From: Nocardia fusca NBRC 14340
GTDB taxonomy: Bacteria; Actinomycetota; Actinomycetes; Mycobacteriales; Mycobacteriaceae
Length of the DNA stretch: 64,000 nt
Direction: 5' to 3'
Assembly (NCBI RefSeq): GCF_001618425.1
Contig: NZ_BDCU01000035.1
Coordinates: 1 to 64,000 of the forward strand
Every line of letters begins with the position of its first letter. The stretch's first letter is position 1. The translations under genes and the position numbers were made by a program. A model generated the notes under the pieces. The model saw nothing but the letters and a program-made list of their open reading frames with translations, was not told where the DNA came from and did no database searches. Shown in pieces: positions 53,416 to 61,473 of this stretch.

Positions 53416-53947
53416 GGGGCGATACCTCCGCCTTCGCTTCGGCCTCCGCCGACACATGTACCCGCTGGAAGAAGGCTCGATGCGGCGATACCTCCGCCAA
53501 CGCTTCGGCCTCCGCCGACACATGTACCCGCCGGAAGAAGGCTCGATGCGGCGGAACCTCCTTCGCTACGGCTTACGCCGAACTCGAGTGGCTGCTTCGG
53601 AGGAGGCCCTGTGATGCGTTGCCTCCGCGTTTGCTTCGGTCTCCGCGCACGGCAGGCACCGGCTTCGAAGGAGGCGTCATGAGGCGATACCTCCGCCTTC
53701 GCTACGGCCTCCGCCGACACATGTACCCACTGCGAAAAAGGTTCAATAAGGCGATACCTCCGCCTTCGCTACGGCTTCCGCCGAACACGGGCTGCCGCTT
53801 CGAAGGAGGCCTTGTGATGCGATACCCCGCGTTTGCCCCGGCCTCCGCGGACCGCGTGCAACTGCTTCGGGGGAGGCTCGATGATGCGATACCTCCGCCT
53901 TCGCTACGGCCTCCGCGGACCGCATGTAGCTGCTTCGAGGAGACTTC
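53412..53947 (+). repeat. Eight-unit array of the ~67-bp intercistronic repeat
   Basis: Units begin (GCGATACC or variant) at 53419, 53485, 53551, 53616, 53684, 53751, 53819 and 53886, spacing 65-68 nt. Conserved blocks are GCGATACCTCCGCCTTCGC, GGCCTCCGC, a variable part (ACACATGTACCC or ACCGCATGTAGCTG), and CTTCGAAGGAGGC followed by an ATG or GTG. Units 1, 2 and 5 share the ACACATGTACCC variant. The array fills the gap between two ESX substrate genes exactly. Confidence 0.95.
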
Positions 53948-53951
53948 ATGA
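53412..53951 (+). CDS. Repeat-derived 179-codon ORF coupling the two ESX substrate genes
   Basis: The ATG at 53412 overlaps the stop of the YxxxD protein gene and the TGA at 53949-53951 overlaps the ATG of the PPE-like gene. The frame stays open across eight repeat units. Because the unit length is not divisible by three it reads the repeat in all three frames: GDTSAFASASADTCTR, then MRRYLRLRYGLRRHMYP, then PPPSLRPPRTACS. No family is recognised. Internal ribosome-binding-site plus ATG elements could allow re-initiation at most units. Whether a protein accumulates is unknown. Confidence 0.35.
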   Translation: MRGDTSAFASASADTCTRWKKARCGDTSANASASADTCTRRKKARCGGTSFATAYAELEWLLRRRPCDALPPRLLRSPRTAGTGFEGGVMRRYLRLRYGLRRHMYPLRKRFNKAIPPPSLRLPPNTGCRFEGGLVMRYPAFAPASADRVQLLRGRLDDAIPPPSLRPPRTACSCFEETS

Positions 53952-55018
53952 TGGGATTTGATCCCGATTACATCAGTGCCATGGAGCATTTCGAAGCCAT
54001 GCGCCACGAGGACATCTATCGGGCCACCCAGCAGATCGATGCGGGTGAGATCCTGCGGATCTCCGGCACCTGGATGCATGCCGCCACCACCTTGCAGACC
54101 TCGCTGCCGCTGACCCGTGCCGGCGCGGACCGGGTGATGAACGCGATGGAATGGGACGGGGAGGCCGCCGACGCCGCCTTCGCCAGCACCCGCAGTTTCG
54201 CCGATTCGGTGGAGGAACTGGCCGGCGTGCTCGGTCAGGTGGGGTTGCGCCTGGGTGCGGTGGCCGCGGCCGCGGAAGCGGTGAAGATCGCGGTGGTACC
54301 GCCCGGAGATTCCGGCCCGGTCGGCGCGCTGGCCCGACTGCTGGAGGCGGCCAAGGTGATCGACGCGCAGATGGTGCAGGAGGTGCTGCGCCAGGAAGCG
54401 ATCCTCACCATGAACATGGTCTACAAACCGGCCTATCTGGCGGCGGGTACCGCGGTCCCCGCGCTGCCCGAACCGCCGGCCGCCCCCGGTCCGCTGCCCC
54501 CGCTCGGGCCGCCGCCGGCACCCCGGGCTCGGATCGATTCAGCGGTCGGCGCGGAATCGGCCCCGGCGGCAGGAGATTCCACCGCACCCGGCGGCGAGGC
54601 CACCGAGTCCGAGGGTGCCACCGATCGGCCGTCGCCAGAGAGCGGCTCGGCCCCGGCCGCACCCCCGCCGGAGGTTCCCGCGACGCCGGAGGACACCCCT
54701 GCGCCGTCCCCGGAACACGACGGTGGATCCCCGCAGCCACCGGCATCCGAGGTCCCGGAGCCGACCGACGGCTCGGCGCCCCCCGCCGAGCCCGCTCCCG
54801 GGGATACCGCACCGGCACCACCCCCGGCACCACCGGTCCAACCGCCCGCGGCCGAACCACCACCCGCGCCGGCGAATCCGGCCGAGCCGGAGCCGCACGC
54901 GGCACCGAATCCGACCGCGGTACCGCTCTCGGATCCGGCCGGGCAGCCCGGTATCACCGGACCGGTGCCCGGACAGCGCGCCCCCGACCAGCCCGGAGTC
55001 ATTCCGCCACAATCCTGA
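53948..55018 (+). CDS. PPE/WXG-like protein with Pro-rich C-terminal half
   Basis: This 356-residue protein has a helical first 160 residues with the pattern of PPE/WXG-type ESX substrates, including a WDG turn (AMEWDGEAADAAFASTRSFA) in a helical hairpin and VEELAGVLGQVGLRLGAVAA. Residues 170-356 are Pro/Ala/Glu-rich and disordered (PPAAPGPLPPLGPPPAP, PEPHAAPNP). The start ATG overlaps the stop of the repeat ORF. With EspG and the YxxxD protein it forms a likely secreted pair and its chaperone. Confidence 0.72.
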   Translation: MMGFDPDYISAMEHFEAMRHEDIYRATQQIDAGEILRISGTWMHAATTLQTSLPLTRAGADRVMNAMEWDGEAADAAFASTRSFADSVEELAGVLGQVGLRLGAVAAAAEAVKIAVVPPGDSGPVGALARLLEAAKVIDAQMVQEVLRQEAILTMNMVYKPAYLAAGTAVPALPEPPAAPGPLPPLGPPPAPRARIDSAVGAESAPAAGDSTAPGGEATESEGATDRPSPESGSAPAAPPPEVPATPEDTPAPSPEHDGGSPQPPASEVPEPTDGSAPPAEPAPGDTAPAPPPAPPVQPPAAEPPPAPANPAEPEPHAAPNPTAVPLSDPAGQPGITGPVPGQRAPDQPGVIPPQS

Positions 55019-55035
55019 GGCGGGCCCGCGGAGCA

Positions 55036-55668
55036 CTATTGATCGGGATGGTCCTGCACCCAGTGGAACCGCGGACCGTTCAGCGGGAAGGCAGCGGGAT
55101 CGGTCGCTCGTAGATCGATGGTCGCCGGCCGTCCGTCCAGTTCTCCGTCCAGTCGCAGGATGCCGGGTTCCGGACGGGCATAGGCGAAGTCGGCAATCGG
55201 CATGCCCGCCGGGTCGGTACCGGCCGGAGCGGCGACCGTGAGGGTGTGTGCGGTCGCGTCGATCTGTGCGGGCACCGTCACCAACGCCCCGTTCATCCGC
55301 TGCCACGACACCGCGCCCTCCTTCTCTATCACCAGCCGTTGCCAGCGATCGGGGTCGGTGAGCAGCGGGGGTACCGGCCGGCCGTCCATCCGGAACTCGG
55401 TGACCTCCCACAGCCCGTACAGTTCGGGCTTCGGCGCACCGCCGCCGTACTCCCACCAGCTCGACCAGCCGAGGACCGCCACTCCGCCGACCAGCCAGAT
55501 ACCGACCGCCGTCTGGGCGAACCCGGCGATCCGCGCGCCCCGCCGGCTCGTGCACAGCGGCGGTTGCACGGCGGGATCGGCACGGCGGGCGAGCAGGAAG
55601 AAATCCGCGAAACGGCGGGCCTGCGGGACGAGCAGGATCAGCGGAGTGCGATACCTCGATGCCCGGAC
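55036..55668 (-). CDS. Protein resembling the C-terminal part of some DoxX-type membrane proteins
   Basis: This approximately 210-residue protein has one membrane segment (AVGIWLVGGVAVLGWSSWW) and then a soluble domain with LYGLWEVTEFRMDGRPVPPL and LTDPDRWQRLVIEKEGAVSW. That block resembles the tail of longer DoxX-family membrane proteins, whose N-terminal DoxX bundle is absent here. It may be a genuine short variant or a truncated gene. The GTG at 55668 is approximate; earlier starts would overlap the promoter of the divergent gene. Confidence 0.55.
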   Translation of the reverse strand, partial: VRASRYRTPLILLVPQARRFADFFLLARRADPAVQPPLCTSRRGARIAGFAQTAVGIWLVGGVAVLGWSSWWEYGGGAPKPELYGLWEVTEFRMDGRPVPPLLTDPDRWQRLVIEKEGAVSWQRMNGALVTVPAQIDATAHTLTVAAPAGTDPAGMPIADFAYARPEPGILRLDGELDGRPATIDLRATDPAAFPLNGPRFHWVQDHPDQ

Positions 55669-55688
55669 GCTGTCGATACCCCTTTGCC

Positions 55689-55694
55689 TATCGT
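55689..55694 (+). promoter_or_regulatory. -10 box (TATCGT), leaderless start of the AadA-type gene
   Basis: TATCGT ends 6 nt before the GTG at 55701, which favours GTG 55701 over the ATG at 55707. Confidence 0.5.
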
Positions 55695-55700
55695 GGATCC

Positions 55701-56498
55701 GTGCCCATGCCACCCGCCGGTCTCGCCGCGGACACCGCGCCGATCACCCGAATCGTCACCGATCTGCTGGGTGCCGACCTGCTCGGCCTGTACCTGTACG
55801 GGTCGGCGGTGACCAGCGGTCTGCAGGACGACAGCGACCTCGATTTCCTGGCGGTCACCGCCGCGGCCCTCGATGACGCACTGCGTTCGCGTTTGGCCGA
55901 GCGACTGCTCCCGCAGTCGGGACGGTGGCCCCGCACGGGCGAGGCCAGGCCGGTGGAACTCACCGTGGTGGCGCGTGACGCCGTGGTGCCGTGGCGCTTC
56001 CCGCCGCGCGGCGAGTTCGTGTACGGCGAGTGGTTGCGAGCGGAGTTCGAGCGCGGTGCGGTCGACCCGCCCGCGCCCGACCCCGATCTGGCGATCCTGC
56101 TCGGCATGGTGCGCGACTCGTCGGTGGCGCTGGCCGGACCGCCCGCCGCTCGGTTACTGGATCCGGTGCCGCCGGAGGATCTGGTCCGCGCGATCACGGA
56201 GAGCCTGCCCGCGTTGCTCGCCGGCGTGGACGGTGACGAGCGCAATACCATCCTGACACTGGCCCGGATGTGGATCACCGCGGAGACCGGGGCGGTGGTC
56301 TCCAAAACCGAAGCGGCCCAGCGACTCGCGGCGCGGGTGCCGGCCGCGCACGCCGCGTTGCTGCGCCGCGCGCGGGACGGCTATCTCGGTGCGGCGGTGG
56401 ACGACTGGGCCGGGCACCGTGCCGAGGTGGCGGCGTTCGTGCGATATGCCGCCGCGGGGATCACGGCCGCCGCGGACGCCGACCGGGAACAGCACTGA
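55701..56498 (+). CDS. AadA-type aminoglycoside nucleotidyltransferase family protein
   Basis: This approximately 265-residue protein has the size of AadA/ANT(3'')-type enzymes and their nucleotidyltransferase motif LYLYGSAVTSGLQDDSDLDF (Gly-Ser, then Asp-x-Asp). The C-terminal helical domain contains ERNTILTLARMWITAETGAV and VSKTEAAQRLAARVP. Such enzymes adenylylate aminoglycosides, and intrinsic chromosomal versions occur in Nocardia and relatives. Whether this one acts on a drug cannot be told from sequence. No mobile element surrounds it. Confidence 0.85.
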   Translation: MPMPPAGLAADTAPITRIVTDLLGADLLGLYLYGSAVTSGLQDDSDLDFLAVTAAALDDALRSRLAERLLPQSGRWPRTGEARPVELTVVARDAVVPWRFPPRGEFVYGEWLRAEFERGAVDPPAPDPDLAILLGMVRDSSVALAGPPAARLLDPVPPEDLVRAITESLPALLAGVDGDERNTILTLARMWITAETGAVVSKTEAAQRLAARVPAAHAALLRRARDGYLGAAVDDWAGHRAEVAAFVRYAAAGITAAADADREQH

Positions 56499-56516
56499 AC
56501 ACTCCGCCCGGACCCG

Positions 56517-57254
56517 CTACCAGGCGATGGCCCCCTGCGCGCCGACGAAGGAACCGTCGGTGGACACCTCCGGCGACTCCGCCGCCGCGAGGACGACCTG
56601 GGCGGCCTGCTCCGGTGTCGTCGGCGCGTCGGCCGCCGCGGGAGCCAATTCGGTCGCGACGAAACCGGGGCATACCGAGGTCACCCGGACGGCGGTATCG
56701 GCGAGCGATTTGGCCAGGCCGACCGTGATGCTGTTCAGTGCCGCCTTCGACGCCTGATAACCCGGGACCACCATCGAGTAGTACGCCGATTCCGGGTTCC
56801 GCTGCTCGGTGAGCGAGCCCATCTCGGTGGAGATGTTGACGATCCGGCCGGCCGGTGCGCGGCGCACCAGCGGCAGCAGCGCTTCGATCACATTGACGGG
56901 ACCGAAGGTGTTGGTCATCAATGTCTCGGTGAACGCGCCGGGATGGGCGAAGTTCACCGTGCCCGTGGCGGTGGCCTCGGGCAGGATGCCGGCATTGTTC
57001 ACCAGTACATCGATGTGGTCGTGCCGTTCGGCGAGGGAATCGTGCAGGCACCGCGCGCTGTCCACCGAGCACACGTCGAGGATCTCCCCCTCGGCCGCCA
57101 GTCCCGCCGACCGCAGTTCGCCCACCACGGCTTCCACCGCCGGCGCGCGGCGGCCGGTGACGATCACCCGGTAGCCCGCGCGGGCGAATGCCGTCGCGGT
57201 GGCGCGTCCGATTCCGCGGGTTGCCCCGGTGACCACCACGATCTTGTCCGACAT
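56517..57254 (-). CDS. Short-chain dehydrogenase/reductase
   Basis: This 245-residue SDR has the cofactor loop VVVTGATRGIGRATATAFAR, VLVNNAGILPE, and active-site NISTEMGSLT with YYSMVVPGYQASKAALNSIT. The Tyr-x3-Lys appears as YQASK. The substrate is unknown. AAGGAACGAC precedes the ATG. It resembles the SDR at 41.4 kb in length and arrangement of motifs. Confidence 0.9.
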   Translation of the reverse strand: MSDKIVVVTGATRGIGRATATAFARAGYRVIVTGRRAPAVEAVVGELRSAGLAAEGEILDVCSVDSARCLHDSLAERHDHIDVLVNNAGILPEATATGTVNFAHPGAFTETLMTNTFGPVNVIEALLPLVRRAPAGRIVNISTEMGSLTEQRNPESAYYSMVVPGYQASKAALNSITVGLAKSLADTAVRVTSVCPGFVATELAPAAADAPTTPEQAAQVVLAAAESPEVSTDGSFVGAQGAIAW

Positions 57255-57398
57255 GTCGTTCCTTTCGTGATTTCCGTTCGTGCCCTATGAGCATCGGGGA
57301 GGACATACGGTGCGCGCTGGCAGGAAATCGCCGTCGCATTCGCCCACGGCCGGTATGCCGGTTCGATCGGGTCGAACGTCCAGTTCGCTGTCGGATAG

Positions 57399-57545
57399 CA
57401 TGGACGGCGGCCGCACTGCGGTCGGGGCGTGATGAGGGAACCCGGTGGAAATCCGGGACTGGCGCGCAACGGTGACACCCGCGTGGTGGAGTCCGATCAC
57501 TCATCCGCCGAGCTCGGTTCCCGGCCTCGCGCACAGGCCCAGACG
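57399..57545 (+). ncRNA. Cobalamin riboswitch
   Basis: AGGGAACCCGGTGGAAATCC and GGGACTGGCGCGCAACGG (57435-57472) match the conserved core of the cobalamin riboswitch (AGGGAA, GGTG-AAATCC, ACTG, GCAAC). GGAGTCCGATCAC (57489-57501) fits the downstream B12 box region. The element ends shortly before AAGGAG and the GTG of the binding-protein gene, so it can hide that ribosome-binding site. Outer boundaries are approximate. Confidence 0.88.
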
Positions 57546-57560
57546 CAAGGAGTCCACGCC

Positions 57561-58595
57561 GTGACGCGGTCCTTTTCTTCGGCGGTCACCGCCGTGGTAT
57601 CCACCCTCCTGCTGGCCGGATGTACCGGTGCCCCCGATTCGGGCGGTCCCGCCGCCGGGTCCGCCGCCGGTTACCCGATGACGATCGAGAACTGCGGCGT
57701 CGAGATCACCGTGGCGGCGCCGCCGCAGCGGGCGGTCGCACTCAATCAGGGGTCGGCGGAGATCCTGCTGTCGCTCGGTCTGGCCGATCGTATGGCCGGC
57801 ACCGCCACCTGGACCGATCCGGTGCGGGAGAACCTGGCCGCCGACAACGCGCGGGTGCCGCGGCTGGCCGACAACAAACCCTCCTTCGAGGTCGTCCTGG
57901 ACAAGGAACCGGATTTCGTCACCGCCTCCTTCGGCGGTACCCTCGGTCCCGGCGGCGTGGCCGAGCGGCAGCAGTTCACCGAACTGGGTGTCCCCACCTA
58001 TCTCTCGCCCACCGACTGCGACGGCAAAACCGATATCAGCGTCAATGCCGACGGTGCCCGCACCGAACCGCTGACCATGGATTCGGTGTACCGGGAGATC
58101 CGCGACCTGGCCGCCGTCTTCGATGTCGCGGACCGCGGTGAGCGGCTGGTCACCGAACTGCGCGACCGCTACGCGGCCGCATCCGGGCGGATCGCCGCGG
58201 AGCGGGTCTCGCTGGCCTACTGGTTCGCCGACACCTCCACGCCGTACGTCGCGGGCTGTTGCGGCTCGTCCGGGATCATCACCGACGCGGTGGGCGCGAA
58301 AAACGTATTCGACGACACCACCGACGAATGGCCGCAGGTCAGCTGGGAGACCGTCCTCGACCGCGACCCCACCGCCCTGGTCCTGGCCGACCTGAGCCGG
58401 CGCAGCCTCGCCGGGGACGCGCTGGACAGCAAGATCGCCTTCCTGGAATCGAATCCGGTGACGGCGAAACTGACCGCGGTCCGGGAGCGGCGCTACATCG
58501 TGGTCAACGGCGCCGATATGAATCCCTCGATCCGGACGGTCGACGGGGTCGAGAAAGTCGCCGACGCCCTGGAGCGGTGGGGTTACGGTTCGTGA
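57561..58595 (+). CDS. Cobalamin-type ABC transporter substrate-binding lipoprotein (BtuF-like)
   Basis: This 344-residue protein has a signal peptide ending in a lipobox (STLLLAGC, Cys21) and a class III binding-protein fold (NQGSAEILLSLGLADRMAGT, GVPTYLSPTDC, YIVVNGADMNPSIRTVDGVE). The fold is shared by siderophore and cobalamin binding proteins. The cobalamin riboswitch just upstream makes cobalamin or a corrinoid the likely ligand. AAGGAG lies 8 nt before the GTG. Confidence 0.88.
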   Translation: MTRSFSSAVTAVVSTLLLAGCTGAPDSGGPAAGSAAGYPMTIENCGVEITVAAPPQRAVALNQGSAEILLSLGLADRMAGTATWTDPVRENLAADNARVPRLADNKPSFEVVLDKEPDFVTASFGGTLGPGGVAERQQFTELGVPTYLSPTDCDGKTDISVNADGARTEPLTMDSVYREIRDLAAVFDVADRGERLVTELRDRYAAASGRIAAERVSLAYWFADTSTPYVAGCCGSSGIITDAVGAKNVFDDTTDEWPQVSWETVLDRDPTALVLADLSRRSLAGDALDSKIAFLESNPVTAKLTAVRERRYIVVNGADMNPSIRTVDGVEKVADALERWGYGS

Positions 58596-59644
58596 GGTCC
58601 GCAGCACCGAGCACCACCGTCCGGGTCGCCCGCGCGCCCGCGACGGCGGCGCTGGTGGTGGCCGGTGCGGCCGTCCTGGTCGTCTCGATGGCCTTCACCG
58701 TCACGATCGGTCCGGCCGAGCTGTCGGTCGGCGAGGTCTACGCGGTGCTGTTCGAGAAACTCGGGATCGGCACCGCGGCCGTCTCGCCGATCCGCGAAGG
58801 CATCGTCTGGCAGTTGCGGCTACCACGGACCCTGCTCGCCGCGATCTGCGGTGCCGGTCTGGCGGTATGCGGGGTGGTCATGCAGTCGCTGTTGCGCAAT
58901 CCGCTCGCCGATCCGTTCGTGCTCGGGATCTCCTCCGGCGCGTCGACGGGTGCGGTACTGGTGGCGGTCCTCGGTGTGGGCGGCGGTCTGATCTCGTTGT
59001 CCACCGGCGCTTTCCTCGGTGCGCTCGTATCGTTCGGGCTGGTGCTGGTACTGGCCGCGGGAGCCGGGGGCGGCACCGCGAAGGTGGTCCTGGCCGGGGT
59101 CGCCGGAACCCAGCTGTTCTCCGCGCTCACCTCGTTCGTCGTCCTGTCCTCGGCCGACGCCGAACGGACCCGCGGGATCCTGTTCTGGCTGCTGGGTTCG
59201 CTCGCGGGCGCCACCTGGACCGATGTGGGCACGACCGCGGCCGTGTGCGTCGCCGGGCTGGCGTTGTGCCGGTGGTACGCCTCCGCGCTGGACGCGTTCA
59301 CTTTCGGCTCGTCGACCGCCGCGACCCTGGGCGTCGCGGTCGGCCGGACCCGGCTCGTCCTGCTCGTGATCACGGCGCTGATGACCGCGGTATTGGTCAG
59401 CGCGGCCGGGGCGATCGGTTTCATCGGTCTGGTGCTACCGCACGCCGCGCGTTTCCTCGTCGGTCCCCGGCACAGCCGGCTGATCCCGGTGACCGCGGTA
59501 CTGGGCGCGATCCTGCTGGTCTGGGTCGACGCGCTCGCCCGGACCGTGTTCGCGCCGCAGGAGGTACCGGTCGGCGTCGTCACGGCACTCATCGGTGTCC
59601 CCGCCTTCGCCCTGCTGCTGTGCCGTACCCGGAGCGCGCCGTGA
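58592..59644 (+). CDS. FecCD-family ABC permease of the cobalamin uptake operon
   Basis: This 350-residue membrane protein has about ten helices, with LRLPRTLLAAICGAGLAVCG, NPLADPFVLGISSGASTGAV and AIGFIGLVLPHAARFLVGPR typical of BtuC/FecCD permeases. Its GTG overlaps the stop of the binding-protein gene by 4 nt (GTGA), so the two are translationally coupled. Confidence 0.93.
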   Translation: MRSAAPSTTVRVARAPATAALVVAGAAVLVVSMAFTVTIGPAELSVGEVYAVLFEKLGIGTAAVSPIREGIVWQLRLPRTLLAAICGAGLAVCGVVMQSLLRNPLADPFVLGISSGASTGAVLVAVLGVGGGLISLSTGAFLGALVSFGLVLVLAAGAGGGTAKVVLAGVAGTQLFSALTSFVVLSSADAERTRGILFWLLGSLAGATWTDVGTTAAVCVAGLALCRWYASALDAFTFGSSTAATLGVAVGRTRLVLLVITALMTAVLVSAAGAIGFIGLVLPHAARFLVGPRHSRLIPVTAVLGAILLVWVDALARTVFAPQEVPVGVVTALIGVPAFALLLCRTRSAP

Positions 59645-59690
59645 CCGGCCGGGCATTCGAGAACCGGACCCCGGCCTCGCGGAGCGCACG

Positions 59691-60470
59691 GTGACACTGC
59701 ACGCACAGGATCTGTCCTGGACTCGCGGCGGCAACCTGGTCGTCGACGCGGTGACCGTCCGTCCGGAACCCGGGCAGACAGTGGGTCTGCTGGGACCGAA
59801 CGGTTCCGGTAAATCATCGCTACTGCGCCTGCTGGCCGGAGTTTCACGACCGGATCGCGGCAGCGTCACCCTGGACGGAACTCCTCTGCATCGCCTCGGC
59901 CGCCGCCCGCTGGCCCGCCGGATCGCCATGGTCGGGCAGCACGCGCACACCGAGGTCGATATCACCGTGCGGGATGTGGTGCGGCTCGGACGCGTTCCGC
60001 ACCGCGACGTGTTCGGCCAGGACGGCGACGAGGAAGCGGCGATCGACCGGGCCCTGCGCGACACCGGGCTCACCGGCCACGCACACCGTTACTGGAGCAC
60101 CCTCTCCGGTGGTGAACGGCAGCGCACCCAGATCGCCCGGGCGCTGGCCCAGGAGCCCGGTGAACTGCTGCTCGACGAGCCGACCAATCACCTCGATATC
60201 GCCCATCAGCTCGATATCCTCGATCTCGTCACGCGGTTGCCGCTCACCACCGTCGTCGCCCTGCACGACCTCAATCTCGCCGCGATGTTCTGCGACTACC
60301 TGCTGGTTCTGGACCGGGGCCGGGTGGCCGCCCACGGCATCCCCGCCGAAACCCTCACCGAACGACTCGTGCGGGACGTCTACGGTGTGGCCGCGACGAT
60401 CACGGTCGACGACGGTGTGCCGGTCGTCCGCTACCGCCGCGCCGCGGTCCCTCCCGGATCCACCCGCTGA
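59691..60470 (+). CDS. ABC transporter ATP-binding protein of the cobalamin uptake operon
   Basis: This 259-residue ATPase has Walker A GLLGPNGSGKSSLLRLLAG, signature LSGGERQRTQIARALAQ, Walker B ELLLDEPTNHLD and the H-loop VVALHDLNLAAMFCD. The FecE/BtuD-type sequence fits the upstream FecCD permease. It is third in the riboswitch-controlled operon. Confidence 0.93.
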   Translation: MTLHAQDLSWTRGGNLVVDAVTVRPEPGQTVGLLGPNGSGKSSLLRLLAGVSRPDRGSVTLDGTPLHRLGRRPLARRIAMVGQHAHTEVDITVRDVVRLGRVPHRDVFGQDGDEEAAIDRALRDTGLTGHAHRYWSTLSGGERQRTQIARALAQEPGELLLDEPTNHLDIAHQLDILDLVTRLPLTTVVALHDLNLAAMFCDYLLVLDRGRVAAHGIPAETLTERLVRDVYGVAATITVDDGVPVVRYRRAAVPPGSTR

Positions 60471-60579
60471 GTCCGGAGCACCGTGGCGCACAGACGACAC
60501 GGCGCACGAGGCGGAGTTGCCCTTCGATTGCCGATATCATCGCAGGCGCCCGATCGAATCTGAAGTACAGGTAGTACCG

Positions 60580-61464
60580 ATGACAAGCCAGCCGCACACC
60601 GTATCCCCCGAGCAGCCGAAGGCCGTTGCGGGGCCGGACGCGGTGGCCGATCCGCGACCGGCTCCGGACCGGGACTTTTTCCCGCCCCCGCGGGAATTGT
60701 GGGGCAATCTGAACGGCTGGACCTATCCGGCGGTGTTCCTCGTAGCCGTTCTCGCCACTTTTCTGCTGGCGCAGGCCGCGCTCGCGCTGGACGCCGGGCA
60801 ACCGTTACAGCCGGCGATCCATATCGCGGCCGCCGCCTGGGTCGCCTCCTACCTGCCGATGCTCTCGGCGACCTCGCGTGGCCGTTCGCGGATCCGGATC
60901 GAACGCGCGCGATTCGCCAATGAGCAGGACACACTGGTGATCCGCCGGTCCCTCGGTTACGAGGTCGCCCTGGTGATCTGTTTCCTCGGCCTGGCGACAG
61001 TGTGCGCGATCTTCGGTATCGGCACCTGGACCGGCACGCTCACCCTGAATCCGCATCCGCCGATTCCACCGTGGGTGGCTCTCACCGCCGCCGGACTGGT
61101 TCTGCTCTATCTCTGTGTGTACGCGCGGCGACCGGAGATCCGCCGGCTGGTGCTGACACCGATGCATATCGTGCTGCCCACCAAGACCTCGGTCGCGAAC
61201 ATGGTGAGCTGGACCTCGATCGAACAGATCGAGGTGGTGTCACGCAACAATTCCAAGGGCACCATCCGGATCTCCCGCCCCGGTCGCAAACCCGGTCGCC
61301 GGGTCACGAAACGTATCCACGCGGAGAAACTCTCGATCGGGTCGGCGGCCACCTACTGGCTGATCCGCTTCTACCACGAGAACCCCGACCTGCGCGTCGA
61401 ACTCGCCGACGAACGGGCCGCCGAACGGTTGCGCACCTACGCGGTGGTCCCCGAAGCCGGATAG
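60580..61464 (+). CDS. Membrane protein with PH-like C-terminal domain
   Basis: This 294-residue protein has a Pro-rich cytoplasmic start and four hydrophobic segments (YPAVFLVAVLATFLLAQAAL, ALVICFLGLATVCAIFGIGT, WVALTAAGLVLLYLCVY). The soluble end, LVLTPMHIVLPTKTSVANMV then IEQIEVVSRNNSKGTIRISR, looks like a bacterial PH-type domain. The function is unknown. Its stop codon TAG is part of the -10 box of the next gene. Confidence 0.7.
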   Translation: MTSQPHTVSPEQPKAVAGPDAVADPRPAPDRDFFPPPRELWGNLNGWTYPAVFLVAVLATFLLAQAALALDAGQPLQPAIHIAAAAWVASYLPMLSATSRGRSRIRIERARFANEQDTLVIRRSLGYEVALVICFLGLATVCAIFGIGTWTGTLTLNPHPPIPPWVALTAAGLVLLYLCVYARRPEIRRLVLTPMHIVLPTKTSVANMVSWTSIEQIEVVSRNNSKGTIRISRPGRKPGRRVTKRIHAEKLSIGSAATYWLIRFYHENPDLRVELADERAAERLRTYAVVPEAG

Positions 61465-61467
61465 GCT
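61462..61467 (+). promoter_or_regulatory. -10 box (TAGGCT) overlapping a stop codon, leaderless start of nfi
   Basis: TAGGCT begins with the TAG stop of the upstream gene and ends 6 nt before the ATG at 61474. Confidence 0.45.
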
Positions 61468-61473
61468 GCCGGC

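Noticed and set aside
53412..53950. CRISPR array interpretation of the eight-unit repeat
   Set aside because: The units are contiguous variants of one another with no unique spacers, no cas genes are nearby, and a period of about 67 with internal start codons does not fit CRISPR.
55701..56498. Acquired resistance cassette
   Set aside because: No integron attC site, integrase, insertion sequence or composition break surrounds the AadA-type gene; it looks chromosomal.
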